Made by a program: the position numbers and the translations under genes. From contig NZ_CP090207.1 of assembly GCF_021397715.1 (NCBI RefSeq), positions 1-64,000 on the forward strand: 64,000 nucleotides of DNA, written 5' to 3'. Positions 47,872-57,828 of this stretch are shown here, piece after piece (position 1 is the first letter of the stretch; each line of letters opens with the position of its first letter). The stretch comes from Pantoea agglomerans. Lineage in GTDB: Bacteria; Pseudomonadota; Gammaproteobacteria; Enterobacterales; Enterobacteriaceae. The notes under the pieces were generated by a model. It was not told the DNA's origin, made no database searches, and saw nothing but the letters and a program-made list of their open reading frames with translations.

Positions 47872-49314
47872 ATGTTTATCGGGATCGATTTAGGCACCTC
47901 CGGCGTCAAAGTGGTGCTGGTGGATGCTGCCGGTCAGGTGATGGCGACAGAAACAGCGCCGCTGCAGGTTTCACGTCCACAGCCGCTGTGGAGCGAGCAG
48001 GATCCCGAAAGCTGGTGGCAGGCGCTGGATCACGCCATGCAGGCGCTCAGCGGGCAGCACGATCTGCACGCCGTCGAGGCGATCGGGCTGAGTGGCCAGA
48101 TGCATGGCGCAACCCTGCTGGACAGCGCCGGTCGCGTTCTGCGTCCGGCAATACTGTGGAATGATGGGCGCAGCGAGGCGCAGTGTCGTGAGCTGGAGCG
48201 GAAGGTGCCGGACGCCCGGGCGATCACCGGTAACCTGATGATGCCCGGTTTTACGGCGCCCAAGCTGCTGTGGGTGCAGCAGCATGAACCGGCCATCTTT
48301 AGTCAGATTGCCCAAGTGCTGTTGCCGAAAGATTACCTGCGCTGGCGGATGAGCGGCGACTTCGCCACCGATCTGTCAGACGCGGCCGGCACGCTGTGGC
48401 TGGATGTGGCGCAGCGTGACTGGAGTGATGAGATGCTGCGAGCCTGTGACCTCAGCCGTGCGCAGATGCCGCAACTCTATGAAGGTAGTGCGTTGACCGG
48501 CACGCTGGATGCTGACCTGGCGGCGCGCTGGAAGATGAATCCGGTGCCGCTGGCGGCGGGCGGTGGCGACAACGCGGCGGGCGCGGTTGGCGTCGGCATG
48601 ACCGAGCCGGGTCAGGGCATGCTGTCGCTGGGCACCTCTGGCGTCTACTTTGTGGTGAGTGAAGGCTATCTGAGTAATCCAGAGCGGGCGGTTCACAGTT
48701 TCTGTCATGCCTTACCGCAGCGCTGGCATCTGATGTCAGTGATGCTCAGCGCGGCCTCCTGCCTCGACTGGGCGGCTGCGCTGACCGGCTGCAATGATGT
48801 GCCCACGCTGCTGGATGAGGCGGCACGGGCGAGAGAGGATGTGCCGCCACTGTGGTTTTTGCCCTATCTCTCGGGTGAGCGCACGCCGCATAACAACCCC
48901 AACGCCCGAGGCGCTTTCTTTGGCTTTACCCACCAGCATGGTCGGCCGGAACTGGCGCGGGCGGTGCTGGAAGGTGTCGGTTTCGCGCTGGCGCAGGGCA
49001 TCGACGTGCTGCACGACTGCGGCGTACAGCCGAAAAGCATTATGCTGATCGGTGGTGGCGCGCGCAGTGCAATGTGGCGTCAGATGCTGGCGGATATCAG
49101 CGGCCAGACGCTCGATTACTGTCACGGTGGGGAAGTCGGTCCGGCGCTCGGTGCGGCCAGGCTGGCCCAGCTGGCGCTGGACCCACAGGCGGTCGCGCCC
49201 ACGCTTCACCTGGTGCAGCGCCACCAGCCAGACGCCGCGCGTACTGCGCACTATCAGCCGCTGCGGCAGACGTTTGCCACGCTCTATCAGCAGTTACTGC
49301 CGCTGATGAACTAA
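47872..49314 (+). CDS. xylB: Xylulokinase
   Basis: FGGY-family kinase of 480 residues that phosphorylates D-xylulose. The N-terminal phosphate-binding strand IGIDLGTSGVKVVLVD, the GLSGQMHG substrate loop, and the C-terminal GGGARSAMWRQMLADI ATP-binding signature are present. Length and pattern match E. coli XylB. AGGAGC precedes the ATG. A long hairpin follows its stop codon. Confidence 0.96.
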   Translation: MFIGIDLGTSGVKVVLVDAAGQVMATETAPLQVSRPQPLWSEQDPESWWQALDHAMQALSGQHDLHAVEAIGLSGQMHGATLLDSAGRVLRPAILWNDGRSEAQCRELERKVPDARAITGNLMMPGFTAPKLLWVQQHEPAIFSQIAQVLLPKDYLRWRMSGDFATDLSDAAGTLWLDVAQRDWSDEMLRACDLSRAQMPQLYEGSALTGTLDADLAARWKMNPVPLAAGGGDNAAGAVGVGMTEPGQGMLSLGTSGVYFVVSEGYLSNPERAVHSFCHALPQRWHLMSVMLSAASCLDWAAALTGCNDVPTLLDEAARAREDVPPLWFLPYLSGERTPHNNPNARGAFFGFTHQHGRPELARAVLEGVGFALAQGIDVLHDCGVQPKSIMLIGGGARSAMWRQMLADISGQTLDYCHGGEVGPALGAARLAQLALDPQAVAPTLHLVQRHQPDAARTAHYQPLRQTFATLYQQLLPLMN

Positions 49315-49370
49315 ACAGGCATGGACGTTCTCGCCAGAAACCGGCTTTACCCTGGCGAGGCGTCCTGTTT
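49313..49370 (+). terminator. Nested hairpin after xylB
   Basis: AAACAGG...CCTGTTT forms the outer stem and CTCGCCAG / CTGGCGAG the inner stem, with GACG/CGTC in between. It starts at the xylB stop. The outer arm ends in TTT, so it probably terminates the xylAB transcript, though the T run is short. Confidence 0.65.
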
Positions 49371-49735
49371 GAAGGCGGGTGTAAAACAGCAACGCCGGGC
49401 GGATATTTCGCTTTGGTTACCTTATTTACCAGGAAAGCAGATAAATAGATTTAACGCTTCATCATTCTTAATAAACTTATTTAATCAACCTTGCTCGACT
49501 GAGTATTCCGCTTTAATAAAGACAACTACCTTTAATAAAAATAAATTGACTTACTTCTGAATGTCTGTGCAGCCTGAAAGAGAATAAAATGGATATTTTA
49601 CTATGCCGCCGCACTACGAATTAGCGATTAATGCTAATAAACTGAATTATATTTTGTTTCTTATTTACTTATTTTCTTATTGCGCTATAAATAAGCCACC
49701 CCAATTCAGGGGCTCACGTAAATAAGGACATAACA
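49371..49735. other. AT-rich leader region of the peptide gene
   Basis: About 360 bp, markedly AT-rich from 49,440 on in contrast to the flanking xylB and MFS genes. No gene is supported; an open frame at 49,321-49,560 overlaps the hairpin and matches nothing. A plausible promoter is the TATAAA hexamer at about 49,685-49,690 upstream of the peptide gene, which is preceded by AAGGA 8 nt before its ATG. Confidence 0.6.
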
Positions 49736-49984
49736 ATGAAAGAATTAAACAGCAATGAAATCCAGTCAGTCAGCGGTGCCGGTCTGCAACAGTTTCTGGC
49801 TGGCCTGAACAACGCCCTCAGCAACGTCAACACCGCGCTGACGGAGACCACCTCAGCACTGGAAAGCTCCACCAGCAAGGGCGAAACCATTGGTCTGACC
49901 CATAAGCAATTTGGCCTGAACATCGCATCAGGTCATATGACCAGCCTGTATAACTTTTTATCTTCTTTCAGCAAAAGCGCATAA
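49736..49984 (+). CDS. Putative class II microcin/bacteriocin precursor with double-glycine leader
   Basis: An 82-residue peptide. The first 16 residues, MKELNSNEIQSVSGAG, fit the double-glycine leader of exported microcins (pattern M-x-E-L-x-x-x-E-I/L-x-x-V-S-G-G/A), very like the microcin L leader, which also ends VSGAG. Cleavage by a peptidase-containing ABC exporter would release a core of about 66 residues, LQQFLAGLNNALSNVNTAL and onwards, rich in Ser, Thr, Asn, Leu and free of Cys. The gene lies in an AT-rich insert, has AAGGA before the ATG and a perfect hairpin behind it. No exporter or obvious immunity gene is adjacent; the export system would have to be elsewhere. Not a known microcin that I recognise. 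Confidence 0.72.
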   Translation: MKELNSNEIQSVSGAGLQQFLAGLNNALSNVNTALTETTSALESSTSKGETIGLTHKQFGLNIASGHMTSLYNFLSSFSKSA

Positions 49985-50024
49985 TTTATTTTAACTGCCG
50001 TGTGAGCTGAAAAATTAATTAATA

Positions 50025-50053
50025 AGGTTGTTATAGGCTGACTATAACAACCT
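50025..50053 (+). terminator. Hairpin after the microcin-like gene
   Basis: Perfect 12-bp stem AGGTTGTTATAG / CTATAACAACCT with loop GCTGA, 40 bp after the peptide stop codon. It is AT-rich and followed by GATTTGCTATTTG, so it may be a terminator or an mRNA-stabilising hairpin. Confidence 0.65.
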
Positions 50054-50315
50054 GATTTGCTATTTGCCCGCTCCGGTTAATATCTTTCTAAATTCCGACA
50101 TCTTTATTAACTCCCTTGCACCGTCATCAGACCTTTCCCTCGCCTGACACCCTAAATAACGTCACATTGAACAAACGTTAGCGGCGTAATAATAAATCCG
50201 TTTTCTCTGCATCTCTGCACGCAAAGGATGGTGCCTGCAACAGCCATGTTATTGCTCGCTGCTGAAAATGAATAAACGTCGACAGGATTCAGGTTGCCGG
50301 CTTTCTGGCAGGCAG
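50054..50315. other. Interval without recognised gene
   Basis: About 260 bp, AT-rich, between the peptide gene's hairpin and the MFS gene. I looked for a small immunity gene on both strands and found no convincing start, ribosome site and open frame of more than about 40 codons. Confidence 0.5.
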
Positions 50316-50352
50316 TGGCTGGGATGAGACGGCAACGTCGTCATCCCAGCCA
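50316..50352 (-). terminator. Hairpin after the MFS gene
   Basis: TGGCTGGGATGA pairs with TCATCCCAGCCA over 12 bp, with an inner GAC/GTC pair in the 13-nt loop. It follows the minus-strand MFS gene stop by about 15 bp; no long T run. Confidence 0.6.
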
Positions 50353-50367
50353 TTCAGGCGGATACAA

Positions 50368-51606
50368 TCAGCCAATTGCGCCCAGCGCATCTTCCTGACT
50401 CTGCTTTTTCGGCAGCAGGAATAACGTCGCCGCGATATCCAGCAGGTAAATCAGCGCCAGCAGCGTAATCGCCGCGGCAAACGAGAACTGGCTCGCCAGC
50501 AGGCCTATCACCACCGGGCCAAAGCCGCCGACGCCACGTCCAAGGTTAAACAGAACGTTTTGTGCCGTGGCCCGCACCTGCGGCGGAAAGGTATCGGAGA
50601 TCAGGGCGCCGTAGCCGCCAATCATGCCGTTGACGAACATCCCCATGATCGCGCCGGTGAACAGCATGATGTTCGGGTCGCGCAACTGAGCATAAACCAC
50701 CACCATCACCACCGCGCCAAACTGATAGAGCAGGAAAATTTTCCAGCGCGCAAAGCGGTCAGCCAGCACGCCAAACAGCCAGATACCGAAGGTCATACCC
50801 ACCACCGTCACCGCCGTCCACAGCCCTGATTTAGTCAGGCTGAAGCCAAAGCTGGAGGAGAGGTAGCTTGGCATCCAGATCATCAGCCCGTAGTAGCCAA
50901 AGTTCTGCACCGAACAGAGAATAAAGATGCCGAGGCTGGCTTTCGCGGTAGCCCGATCGCGGACCAGCAGTTTTAGCCGGGCCGGAAAGGAGAGCGACGG
51001 CACGTTTTTCACCTGAGCCTGAAAGGCTTCCGGTTCGCCCATGCTGCGGCGAATAACAAACGAGACCAGTGCAGGCAGCAGCCCCACCAGAAACATGCCG
51101 CGCCAGCCGATCACGGTCAGCAGCGGCGGCGTAATGAATGCCGCCAGCAGCACGCCCAGTTGCCAGCCGATACCGACCCACGCCGAGGCGCGGTTACGCT
51201 TCTCCGCCGGCCAGGCTTCGGCAATCAGCGCCATACCGATACCAAATTCGCCGCCCAGGCCGACGCCTGCCAGCGTGCGCCAGGCCAGCAGATCCCAGTA
51301 GCCCTGCGCCACCGCGCATAAGCCGGTAAACACCGAGAACACCAGAATCGTGACGGTCAGCATACGGATACGGCCAAAGCGATCGCTGAGATGACCAAAC
51401 ACAATGCCGCCGATCACCGCGCCAATCAGCGTCCAGGTGACCAGCGATCCCGCCTGCGAGGGATCGAGCGCCAGCGACACGCTGATCGCGGGCAGCATAA
51501 AGCCGAGGATCAGCAGATCAAAACCGTCCATCGCATAACCGCTGACGGCAGCCAGCATCGCTTTACCGGGCGTGACGCCGGGTTTACCCTGGGGAGAAGG
51601 AGACAT
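50368..51606 (-). CDS. MFS transporter, aromatic-acid/sialate-like (AAHS) type
   Basis: A 412-residue inner-membrane transporter with about 12 hydrophobic segments. Motifs DGFDLLILGFMLPAIS in helix 1, GHLSDRFGRIRML in loop 2-3, LAGVGLGGEFGIGMALIAE in helix 4 and WRGMFLVGLLPAL are those of AAHS/ShiA/NanT-like symporters for organic acids. The substrate cannot be told. It lies downstream of phoU on the same strand but behind a strong hairpin, so it is probably a separate unit. Confidence 0.8.
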   Translation of the reverse strand: MSPSPQGKPGVTPGKAMLAAVSGYAMDGFDLLILGFMLPAISVSLALDPSQAGSLVTWTLIGAVIGGIVFGHLSDRFGRIRMLTVTILVFSVFTGLCAVAQGYWDLLAWRTLAGVGLGGEFGIGMALIAEAWPAEKRNRASAWVGIGWQLGVLLAAFITPPLLTVIGWRGMFLVGLLPALVSFVIRRSMGEPEAFQAQVKNVPSLSFPARLKLLVRDRATAKASLGIFILCSVQNFGYYGLMIWMPSYLSSSFGFSLTKSGLWTAVTVVGMTFGIWLFGVLADRFARWKIFLLYQFGAVVMVVVYAQLRDPNIMLFTGAIMGMFVNGMIGGYGALISDTFPPQVRATAQNVLFNLGRGVGGFGPVVIGLLASQFSFAAAITLLALIYLLDIAATLFLLPKKQSQEDALGAIG

Positions 51607-51678
51607 TATTCAGCACCTCAGAAAGAAAAGTGCCGCAAGTATAAAGAGTGTTGCTGGAGGGACCAATCGAAAACGCGC

Positions 51679-51705
51679 AACCGTACGCCAGCGCGGCGTA
51701 CGGTT
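51679..51705 (-). terminator. Terminator after phoU
   Basis: Perfect 11-bp stem AACCGTACGCC / GGCGTACGGTT with loop AGCGC, 9 bp after the phoU stop on the minus strand, followed by TGCGCGTTTTCG. It ends the pst-phoU operon. Confidence 0.8.
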
Positions 51706-51713
51706 GAGGTCAT

Positions 51714-52448
51714 TCAGGACGGTTTGTTGCTGCCGTCATCACCTGACAGCAGTTCGTCGAGCCGATCACCGCCAACGTGGCGGAAATCCTGACCTTTGAC
51801 GAAATAGAAGATGATTTCACAGATGTTCTGGCAGCGGTCGCCGATGCGCTCAATCGCCCGGGCGCAGAACAGTGCCGTCAGTACGCTGGGAATGGTGCGC
51901 GGATCTTCCATCATGTAGGTCATCAGCTGACGCACAATGCCTTCGTACTCTTTATCGACCTTCTTGTCTTCGCGGTAGATGGTAATTGCTTCGTTGAGAT
52001 CCATGCGCGCAAAGGCATCCAGCACATCGTGCAGCATCTGCACGGTATGGCGTCCCAGCGACTCCAGGCTGACCAGCAGCGGCAGATGTTGCTGGCCAAA
52101 CTTCTCCAGCGCGGTGCGGCTGATTTTCTCCGCCACGTCACCAATCCGTTCCAGTTCAGAGATGGTTTTGATGATCGCCATCACCAGCCGCAAATCGATC
52201 GCGGTTGGCTGACGTTTGGCGATGATGCGTACGCAGGCTTCATCAATCTCCACTTCCATCATGTTGACCTTCTGGTCACCGTCGATCACCCGCTGTGCCA
52301 GTTCACCGTCCAGGTTATGCATCGCGGTGATGGCATCGGTCAGCTGCTGCTCAACCATGCCACCCATGATCATCACCTGGGTGCGAATGTGCTCCAGCTC
52401 GGCGTTGAACTGACCGGAGATGTGTTTGTTCAGATTCAGATTATCCAT
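51714..52448 (-). CDS. phoU: Phosphate signalling regulator PhoU
   Basis: Negative regulator that links the Pst transporter to PhoR when phosphate is ample. All-helical protein of 244 residues with two PhoU repeats, including the metal-binding E/DxxxD motifs in [20 protein letters not shown] and [10 protein letters not shown]. Last gene of the operon, 17 bp after pstB. Confidence 0.97.
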   Translation of the reverse strand: MDNLNLNKHISGQFNAELEHIRTQVMIMGGMVEQQLTDAITAMHNLDGELAQRVIDGDQKVNMMEVEIDEACVRIIAKRQPTAIDLRLVMAIIKTISELERIGDVAEKISRTALEKFGQQHLPLLVSLESLGRHTVQMLHDVLDAFARMDLNEAITIYREDKKVDKEYEGIVRQLMTYMMEDPRTIPSVLTALFCARAIERIGDRCQNICEIIFYFVKGQDFRHVGGDRLDELLSGDDGSNKPS

Positions 52449-52465
52449 GGCGATCTCCTGTCAAA

Positions 52466-53251
<786 letters not shown>

Positions 53252-53283
53252 TTATACGGCGCCGCGCAGGGCAGCGCCGGAAG

Positions 53284-54174
53284 TTAACCGTGTTTACCCT
53301 TGGCGAAAATCACCCGCGCTACGATGTTCAGCAGCAGCACGCACAAGGTAATAATCAGTACGCCAGCCCAGGCCAGGCTCTGCCATTCGGCGAACGGGCT
53401 CATGGCGAACTTAAAGATGGTGACCGGCAGGTTCGCCAGCGGCTGCATCATGTCGGTGCTCCAGAACTGGTTCGACAGCGCAGTAAACAGCAGCGGTGCG
53501 GTCTCACCAGCGATACGGGCAATCGCCAGCAGTACCCCGGTGATAATGCCGGAAACGGACGCCTTCAGGGTGATCGCCGAGATCATCTTCCACTTCGGCG
53601 TGCCCAGCGCGTAAGCTGCTTCACGCATACTGTCCGGCACCAGCCGCAGCATGTTCTCGGTGGTACGAATCACGATCGGAACCTGCAGCAGCGCCAGCGC
53701 AATCACACCGGCCCAGCCGGAGAAGTGCTGCATCTGCGACACCACAATGGTGTAGACGAACAGCCCGACCACAATGGACGGGGCCGACAGCAGGATGTCG
53801 TTGATAAAGCGGATCACTTCCGACAGAAACGACTTGCGGCCATATTCCGCCAGATAGATACCGGCCATGATGCCCAGCGGCGTGCCGAAAAAGGTGGACC
53901 AGAAAATCAGCAGTCCGCTGCCCGCTAAGGCGTTGGCCAGACCGCCGCCGGCGGTATTCGGTGGCGGCGTTGATTCGGTAAACAGCGACCACGACAGCCC
54001 ATCAAGGCCGCGCGATACGGTGGTAAACAGGATCCACACCAGCCAGAACAGGCCAAAGGCCATGGTCAGCAGCGACAGCGTCAGCGCTATCTTGTTTTTG
54101 GTGCTGCGCCAGGACTGCATCTTACGCCGGGATGCGTCCAGTTCGGCGCGCGCCTGAACTTCAATCGTGGTCAT
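53284..54174 (-). CDS. pstA: Phosphate ABC transporter permease PstA
   Basis: Inner-membrane permease of 296 residues with about six hydrophobic segments and the EAA-type coupling loop [17 protein letters not shown]. Overlaps the pstC stop by 4 bp (ATGA), so the permease pair is translationally coupled. Confidence 0.96.
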   Translation of the reverse strand: MTTIEVQARAELDASRRKMQSWRSTKNKIALTLSLLTMAFGLFWLVWILFTTVSRGLDGLSWSLFTESTPPPNTAGGGLANALAGSGLLIFWSTFFGTPLGIMAGIYLAEYGRKSFLSEVIRFINDILLSAPSIVVGLFVYTIVVSQMQHFSGWAGVIALALLQVPIVIRTTENMLRLVPDSMREAAYALGTPKWKMISAITLKASVSGIITGVLLAIARIAGETAPLLFTALSNQFWSTDMMQPLANLPVTIFKFAMSPFAEWQSLAWAGVLIITLCVLLLNIVARVIFAKGKHG

Positions 54175-55133
54175 GATCGCGCTCCTTCACTTTTCGCCAG
54201 CCGCATAATCATCAGTTTTGAAATCGCCAGCACGATAAAGGTAATCACAAACAGAATCAGGCCCAGCTCCATCAGTGCCGCTACGTGCACGCCGGACTCC
54301 GCTTCAGCGAACTCATTGGCGAGGGCGGAGGTGATGCTGTTGCCCGGCATAAACAGCGACGGGCTGTCGAGCTGGTAGGTGTTGCCGATAATGAAGGTCA
54401 CCGCCATGGTTTCACCCAGTGCGCGGCCCAGGCCCAGCATCACGCCACCAATCACGCCATTTTTGGTGAACGGCAGGACGATGCGCCAGATCACTTCCCA
54501 GGTGGTGCAGCCGATGCCGTAGGCAGACTCTTTCATCATCACCGGCGTCTGCTCAAACACATCACGCATCACCGAAGCGATATAGGGGATGATCATGATC
54601 GCCAGAATCACGCCGGCTGCCAGAATACCGATGCCGAACGCCGGGCCGGAGAACAGCTCACCGACAATCGGAATACCTGACATCACGTCGTTGACCGGCG
54701 TCTGGAAATATTCGGCAAACAGCGGGGCAAACACGAACAGGCCCCACATGCCGTAGACGATGCTGGGGATCGCAGCCAGCAGCTCGATGGCGGTGCCCAG
54801 CGGACGTCGCAGCCAGCCTGGCGCCAGTTCGGTCAGGAACAGCGCGATACCAAAACTCACCGGCACCGCAATAATCAGCGCGATGATTGAGGTGACGAGG
54901 GTGCCGTAAATCGGTACCAGCGCACCAAACTGTTCGTTGGGTGCATCCCAGGTTTTGGTCCACAAAAAGGAGAAACCAAACTTCTGAATGCTTGGCCACG
55001 AGGAGATGATCAGGGAGACGATAATGCCGCCCATCAGTAACAGCACAATCAGCGCAGCCAGTTTAACCAGCGCACCGAATATTCTGTCACCTTGCTTGCC
55101 TGGGGCTTTGAATGCCGGCTTGGTTGCAGCCAT
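54171..55133 (-). CDS. pstC: Phosphate ABC transporter permease PstC
   Basis: Second permease of the phosphate importer, 320 residues with about six helices; EAA-type loop [20 protein letters not shown]. Start [20 protein letters not shown]. It is separated from pstS by an 87-bp gap with a hairpin, which usually lowers downstream expression relative to pstS. Confidence 0.96.
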   Translation of the reverse strand: MAATKPAFKAPGKQGDRIFGALVKLAALIVLLLMGGIIVSLIISSWPSIQKFGFSFLWTKTWDAPNEQFGALVPIYGTLVTSIIALIIAVPVSFGIALFLTELAPGWLRRPLGTAIELLAAIPSIVYGMWGLFVFAPLFAEYFQTPVNDVMSGIPIVGELFSGPAFGIGILAAGVILAIMIIPYIASVMRDVFEQTPVMMKESAYGIGCTTWEVIWRIVLPFTKNGVIGGVMLGLGRALGETMAVTFIIGNTYQLDSPSLFMPGNSITSALANEFAEAESGVHVAALMELGLILFVITFIVLAISKLMIMRLAKSEGARS

Positions 55134-55160
55134 AGAAGTCTCAGTCTTCAGGAGTTATCA

Positions 55161-55179
55161 GGGCGGCAGTGCGCCGCCC
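55161..55179 (-). promoter_or_regulatory. Attenuating hairpin between pstS and pstC
   Basis: GGGCGGC / GCCGCCC stem with loop AGTGC in the pstS-pstC gap. Without a T run, it probably limits read-through or stabilises the upstream pstS message, giving excess binding protein over permease. Confidence 0.6.
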
Positions 55180-55220
55180 GTTGGGTCTGACCGAACCGCA
55201 GTCCGGTCAGGGTCGGTCAA

Positions 55221-56264
55221 TTACTGATAAAGCGCCTTACCAGAACTGTCTTTGATATTGGCTTTCCAGGCAGCGCGAATCTGTTCGGTCACGCTCTCTG
55301 GCAGGGCGGCATAATCCAGCGCGGTGGCGGTTTTGCTGCCATTTTTGTAAGCCCAGTCAAAGAACTTCAGCACTTCGCTGCCTTTGGCCGCATTAGCCTG
55401 ATCTTTGTAAACCAGGATAAAGGTGGTTGAAGAGATTGGCCAGGCATCCGCGCCTTTCTGGAAGGTCAGGTCCTGAGCAAAAGATTGGCTCCAGTCAGCC
55501 CCTTTCGCCGCGTTGCTGAAGCTGGTTTCGCTTGGTGCGACCGGCTTGCCATCGGCATCCATCAGTTTGGTGTAGGTCAGGTTGTTCTGTTTGGCGTAAG
55601 CGTATTCCACATAGCCGATTGAACCTGGCAGACGCTGAACAAAGGCGGCCACGCCGTCATTGCCTTTACCGCCCAGACCGACCGGCCAGTTTACGGTGTT
55701 GCCTTTACCAATTTTGCTGTTCCAGTCCGGGTTCACTTTCGCCAGGTAGCTGGTGAAGACAAACGAGGTGCCAGAACCATCGGCGCGGCGTACCACGTTG
55801 ATATTGGTGTCTGGCAGTTTCACGCCCGGATTGAGCTTAGCGATCGCCGGATCGTTCCACTTTTTGATGGTGCCGAGGTAGATGTCGCCGACGGTTTTGC
55901 CATCCAGCGTCAGTTCACCCGATTTGATACCCGGCAGGTTAACCGCCAGTACCACGCCGCCGATCACGGTCGGGAACTGGAACAGGCCATTTTTCTGCAG
56001 ATCTTCATCTTTCATTGGCGCATCGGACGCACCGAAATCGACGGTTTTGGCGATGATTTGTTTCACGCCGCCAGATGAACCGATGCCCTGGTAGTTAATC
56101 TTGCTACCGGTGGCTTGCTGATACTCTGCTGCCCACTTGGCATAAACCGGCGCCGGGAATGTCCCGCCTGCGCCCGTCAGATCGGTGGCCGCAAAAGCAG
56201 ATACCGCGCTGACTGCAAAGGTGGCGGCGAGGATTCGGGCTACGGTGCTACGCATCAGTGTCAT
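55221..56264 (-). CDS. pstS: Periplasmic phosphate-binding protein PstS
   Basis: High-affinity phosphate-binding protein, 347 residues, signal peptide ending [10 protein letters not shown]. Phosphate-binding loops are those of E. coli Pst[15 protein letters not shown] (with one A-to-G change in the first loop), [20 protein letters not shown] and [16 protein letters not shown]. First gene of the operon, preceded by Pho boxes. Confidence 0.97.
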   Translation of the reverse strand: MTLMRSTVARILAATFAVSAVSAFAATDLTGAGGTFPAPVYAKWAAEYQQATGSKINYQGIGSSGGVKQIIAKTVDFGASDAPMKDEDLQKNGLFQFPTVIGGVVLAVNLPGIKSGELTLDGKTVGDIYLGTIKKWNDPAIAKLNPGVKLPDTNINVVRRADGSGTSFVFTSYLAKVNPDWNSKIGKGNTVNWPVGLGGKGNDGVAAFVQRLPGSIGYVEYAYAKQNNLTYTKLMDADGKPVAPSETSFSNAAKGADWSQSFAQDLTFQKGADAWPISSTTFILVYKDQANAAKGSEVLKFFDWAYKNGSKTATALDYAALPESVTEQIRAAWKANIKDSSGKALYQ

Positions 56265-56338
56265 GTTCCCTCCAGGGGAGAAAATTCAGGCTCGGGGCCG
56301 TTTTAGTAAGAGTCAGTGATTGCTGCAGGAGGGAAAAT

Positions 56339-56389
56339 AGGACAGTTTGATGACAGTGAAATGTACGAAATATGACAGTTATATGACAG
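56339..56389 (-). promoter_or_regulatory. Two Pho boxes of the pst promoter
   Basis: On the minus strand CTGTCATATAACTGTCAT (56,389-56,372) is an excellent match to the 18-bp Pho box CTGTCATAAAACTGTCAT, and CTGTCATCAAACTGTCCT (56,356-56,339) is a second copy with one mismatch in the last repeat. They lie 75-125 bp upstream of pstS and should bind PhoB under phosphate limitation. The left end of the mobile element begins only 22 bp further upstream, so the control region was preserved. Confidence 0.93.
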
Positions 56390-56410
56390 CGGGCGAAAAT
56401 GAAGCGGGCC

Positions 56411-56639
56411 TGTGGGATGCAAATAAAGTTTCATCCTAACCCTAAAAACAGAGAGAAACGTCGCGCGCTCTCCTATTCATAAAAAATCCCTTTTATATCA
56501 GTATGTTGTGAGCACTTACACCCGAGACTGGATCGTTTTGCCTTTCATGGGAGAGTGATTAAGGGCGCTAAAGTATCATCCTAATTTTCGCCCAGGCTCG
56601 AAAAATACGGTAAATGGTGAAAATAAAGATTCATCCTTT
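56411..56639. repeat. Tn7-like left end with three transposase-binding repeats
   Basis: Terminus TGTGGGATGCAAATAAAG at 56,411. Repeats with consensus WTAAAGWWTCATCCTWW: ATAAAGTTTCATCCTAA (56,423-56,439), CTAAAGTATCATCCTAA (56,568-56,584) and ATAAAGATTCATCCTTT (56,623-56,639), all in one direction and spaced 145 and 55 bp apart. Tn7 left ends carry three separated 22-bp TnsB sites, the first beginning about 8 bp inside the terminus, as here. The 5 bp before the end are GGGCC, the candidate target duplication. Confidence 0.75.
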
Positions 56640-56932
56640 TCCGATGTTGCCCGTTCCAACATGTAAGCAGTCAGTCAGAAAAAACACATAGATCCAATCC
56701 CTAGCGAGCATTGAGCTCTCTCATCCGTGCCAACTGCTCCAACCCTTGGACGCCCTAAATGCTTACCCAAAAAAATCAACACCTTCTTTTAAAAACACAA
56801 TCAAAAATGACTCCCTTATATCCATTTAACCTAAACAGCCTTCCCCCCACTGCACTAGCTAGGGCTCGTAGTTCGGCGCAAGGCTGAAGTCGCTTGGCTG
56901 CTTCGCTGTGCAGATCCATGACCCACTTTCCA
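56640..56932. other. Gene-poor AT-rich interval inside the element end
   Basis: About 290 bp between the last repeat and the degP stop codon. A minus-strand open frame (56,776-56,958, 60 codons) starts inside degP and matches no known family. I see no other gene here. Confidence 0.5.
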
Positions 56933-57828
56933 TCAAACTCCCGGTTGTAGTTCCACAAGCATCTCGCGAGTCTTGCCGGCCCGCTCCACTAACAAGACCA
57001 CAACATCTCCAACGTTCTTGTCGTCTAGCCGGGCCTGTAATGTGGTGACGTCGTCGACGGCGATACCGTCGATGCTGATAACGCGATCGCCGGGCACGAT
57101 GCCGCCTGCGGTGACCTCGACGCCGACGAGCCCGGCCCTGTGCGCCGCCGAGCCCGGCGTCACGCGCAATACGAATACGCCCTTACTGCCGGTCAGCGCC
57201 TGCAGACGCGCGTTGAGCTGCTCATCCACCTCGATGCCCAGCGCCGGACGGATGTACTTGCCGGTCTTTATGAGTTGCGGCACCACGCGCATGACGGTAT
57301 CGACCGGCACCGCAAAGCCGATGCCGGCCGAGGCGCCAGACGGACTGTAGATGGCGGTATTGATGCCGATCAGCCGCCCAGCCGAATCGAGCAGCGGGCC
57401 ACCGGAATTGCCGGGGTTGATAGCGGCGTCGGTCTGGATCAGGTGGTCAATGGCCGGGCCACTGGCGTCGCCGGAAAGGGTGCGGTCAAGCGCCGAGACG
57501 ATGCCGGTGGTGAGCGTCCAGTCGAGCCCGAAGGGATTGCCAATGGCAAAGACCTTTTGCCCCACCTTGAGATCGGCACTGGTGCCCACCGGCACCGCCG
57601 GCGGGCGCTTGAAGCCGACGCCAATCTTGAGTACCGCGATGTCGTGCGCAGGACTGGCGCCAACGAGCGCAGCCTGATAATCGCGACCGTCGGCCAGTTT
57701 GACCGTGGCAGACGATGCCCCCTGGATCACGTGGAAGTTGGTCACCACGTGGCCGGCATCGTCCCAGATGAAGCCGGAGCCGGTGCCGCGCGGCACGGAA
57801 AAGACATTGCGCGACCAGACGTCACGCA

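Noticed and set aside
49321..49560. 79-codon plus-strand frame after xylB
   Set aside because: It begins inside the terminator-like hairpin and runs into AT-rich sequence with no similarity to known proteins.
56776..56958. 60-codon minus-strand frame at the end of degP
   Set aside because: It starts inside degP and has no family features; probably non-coding.
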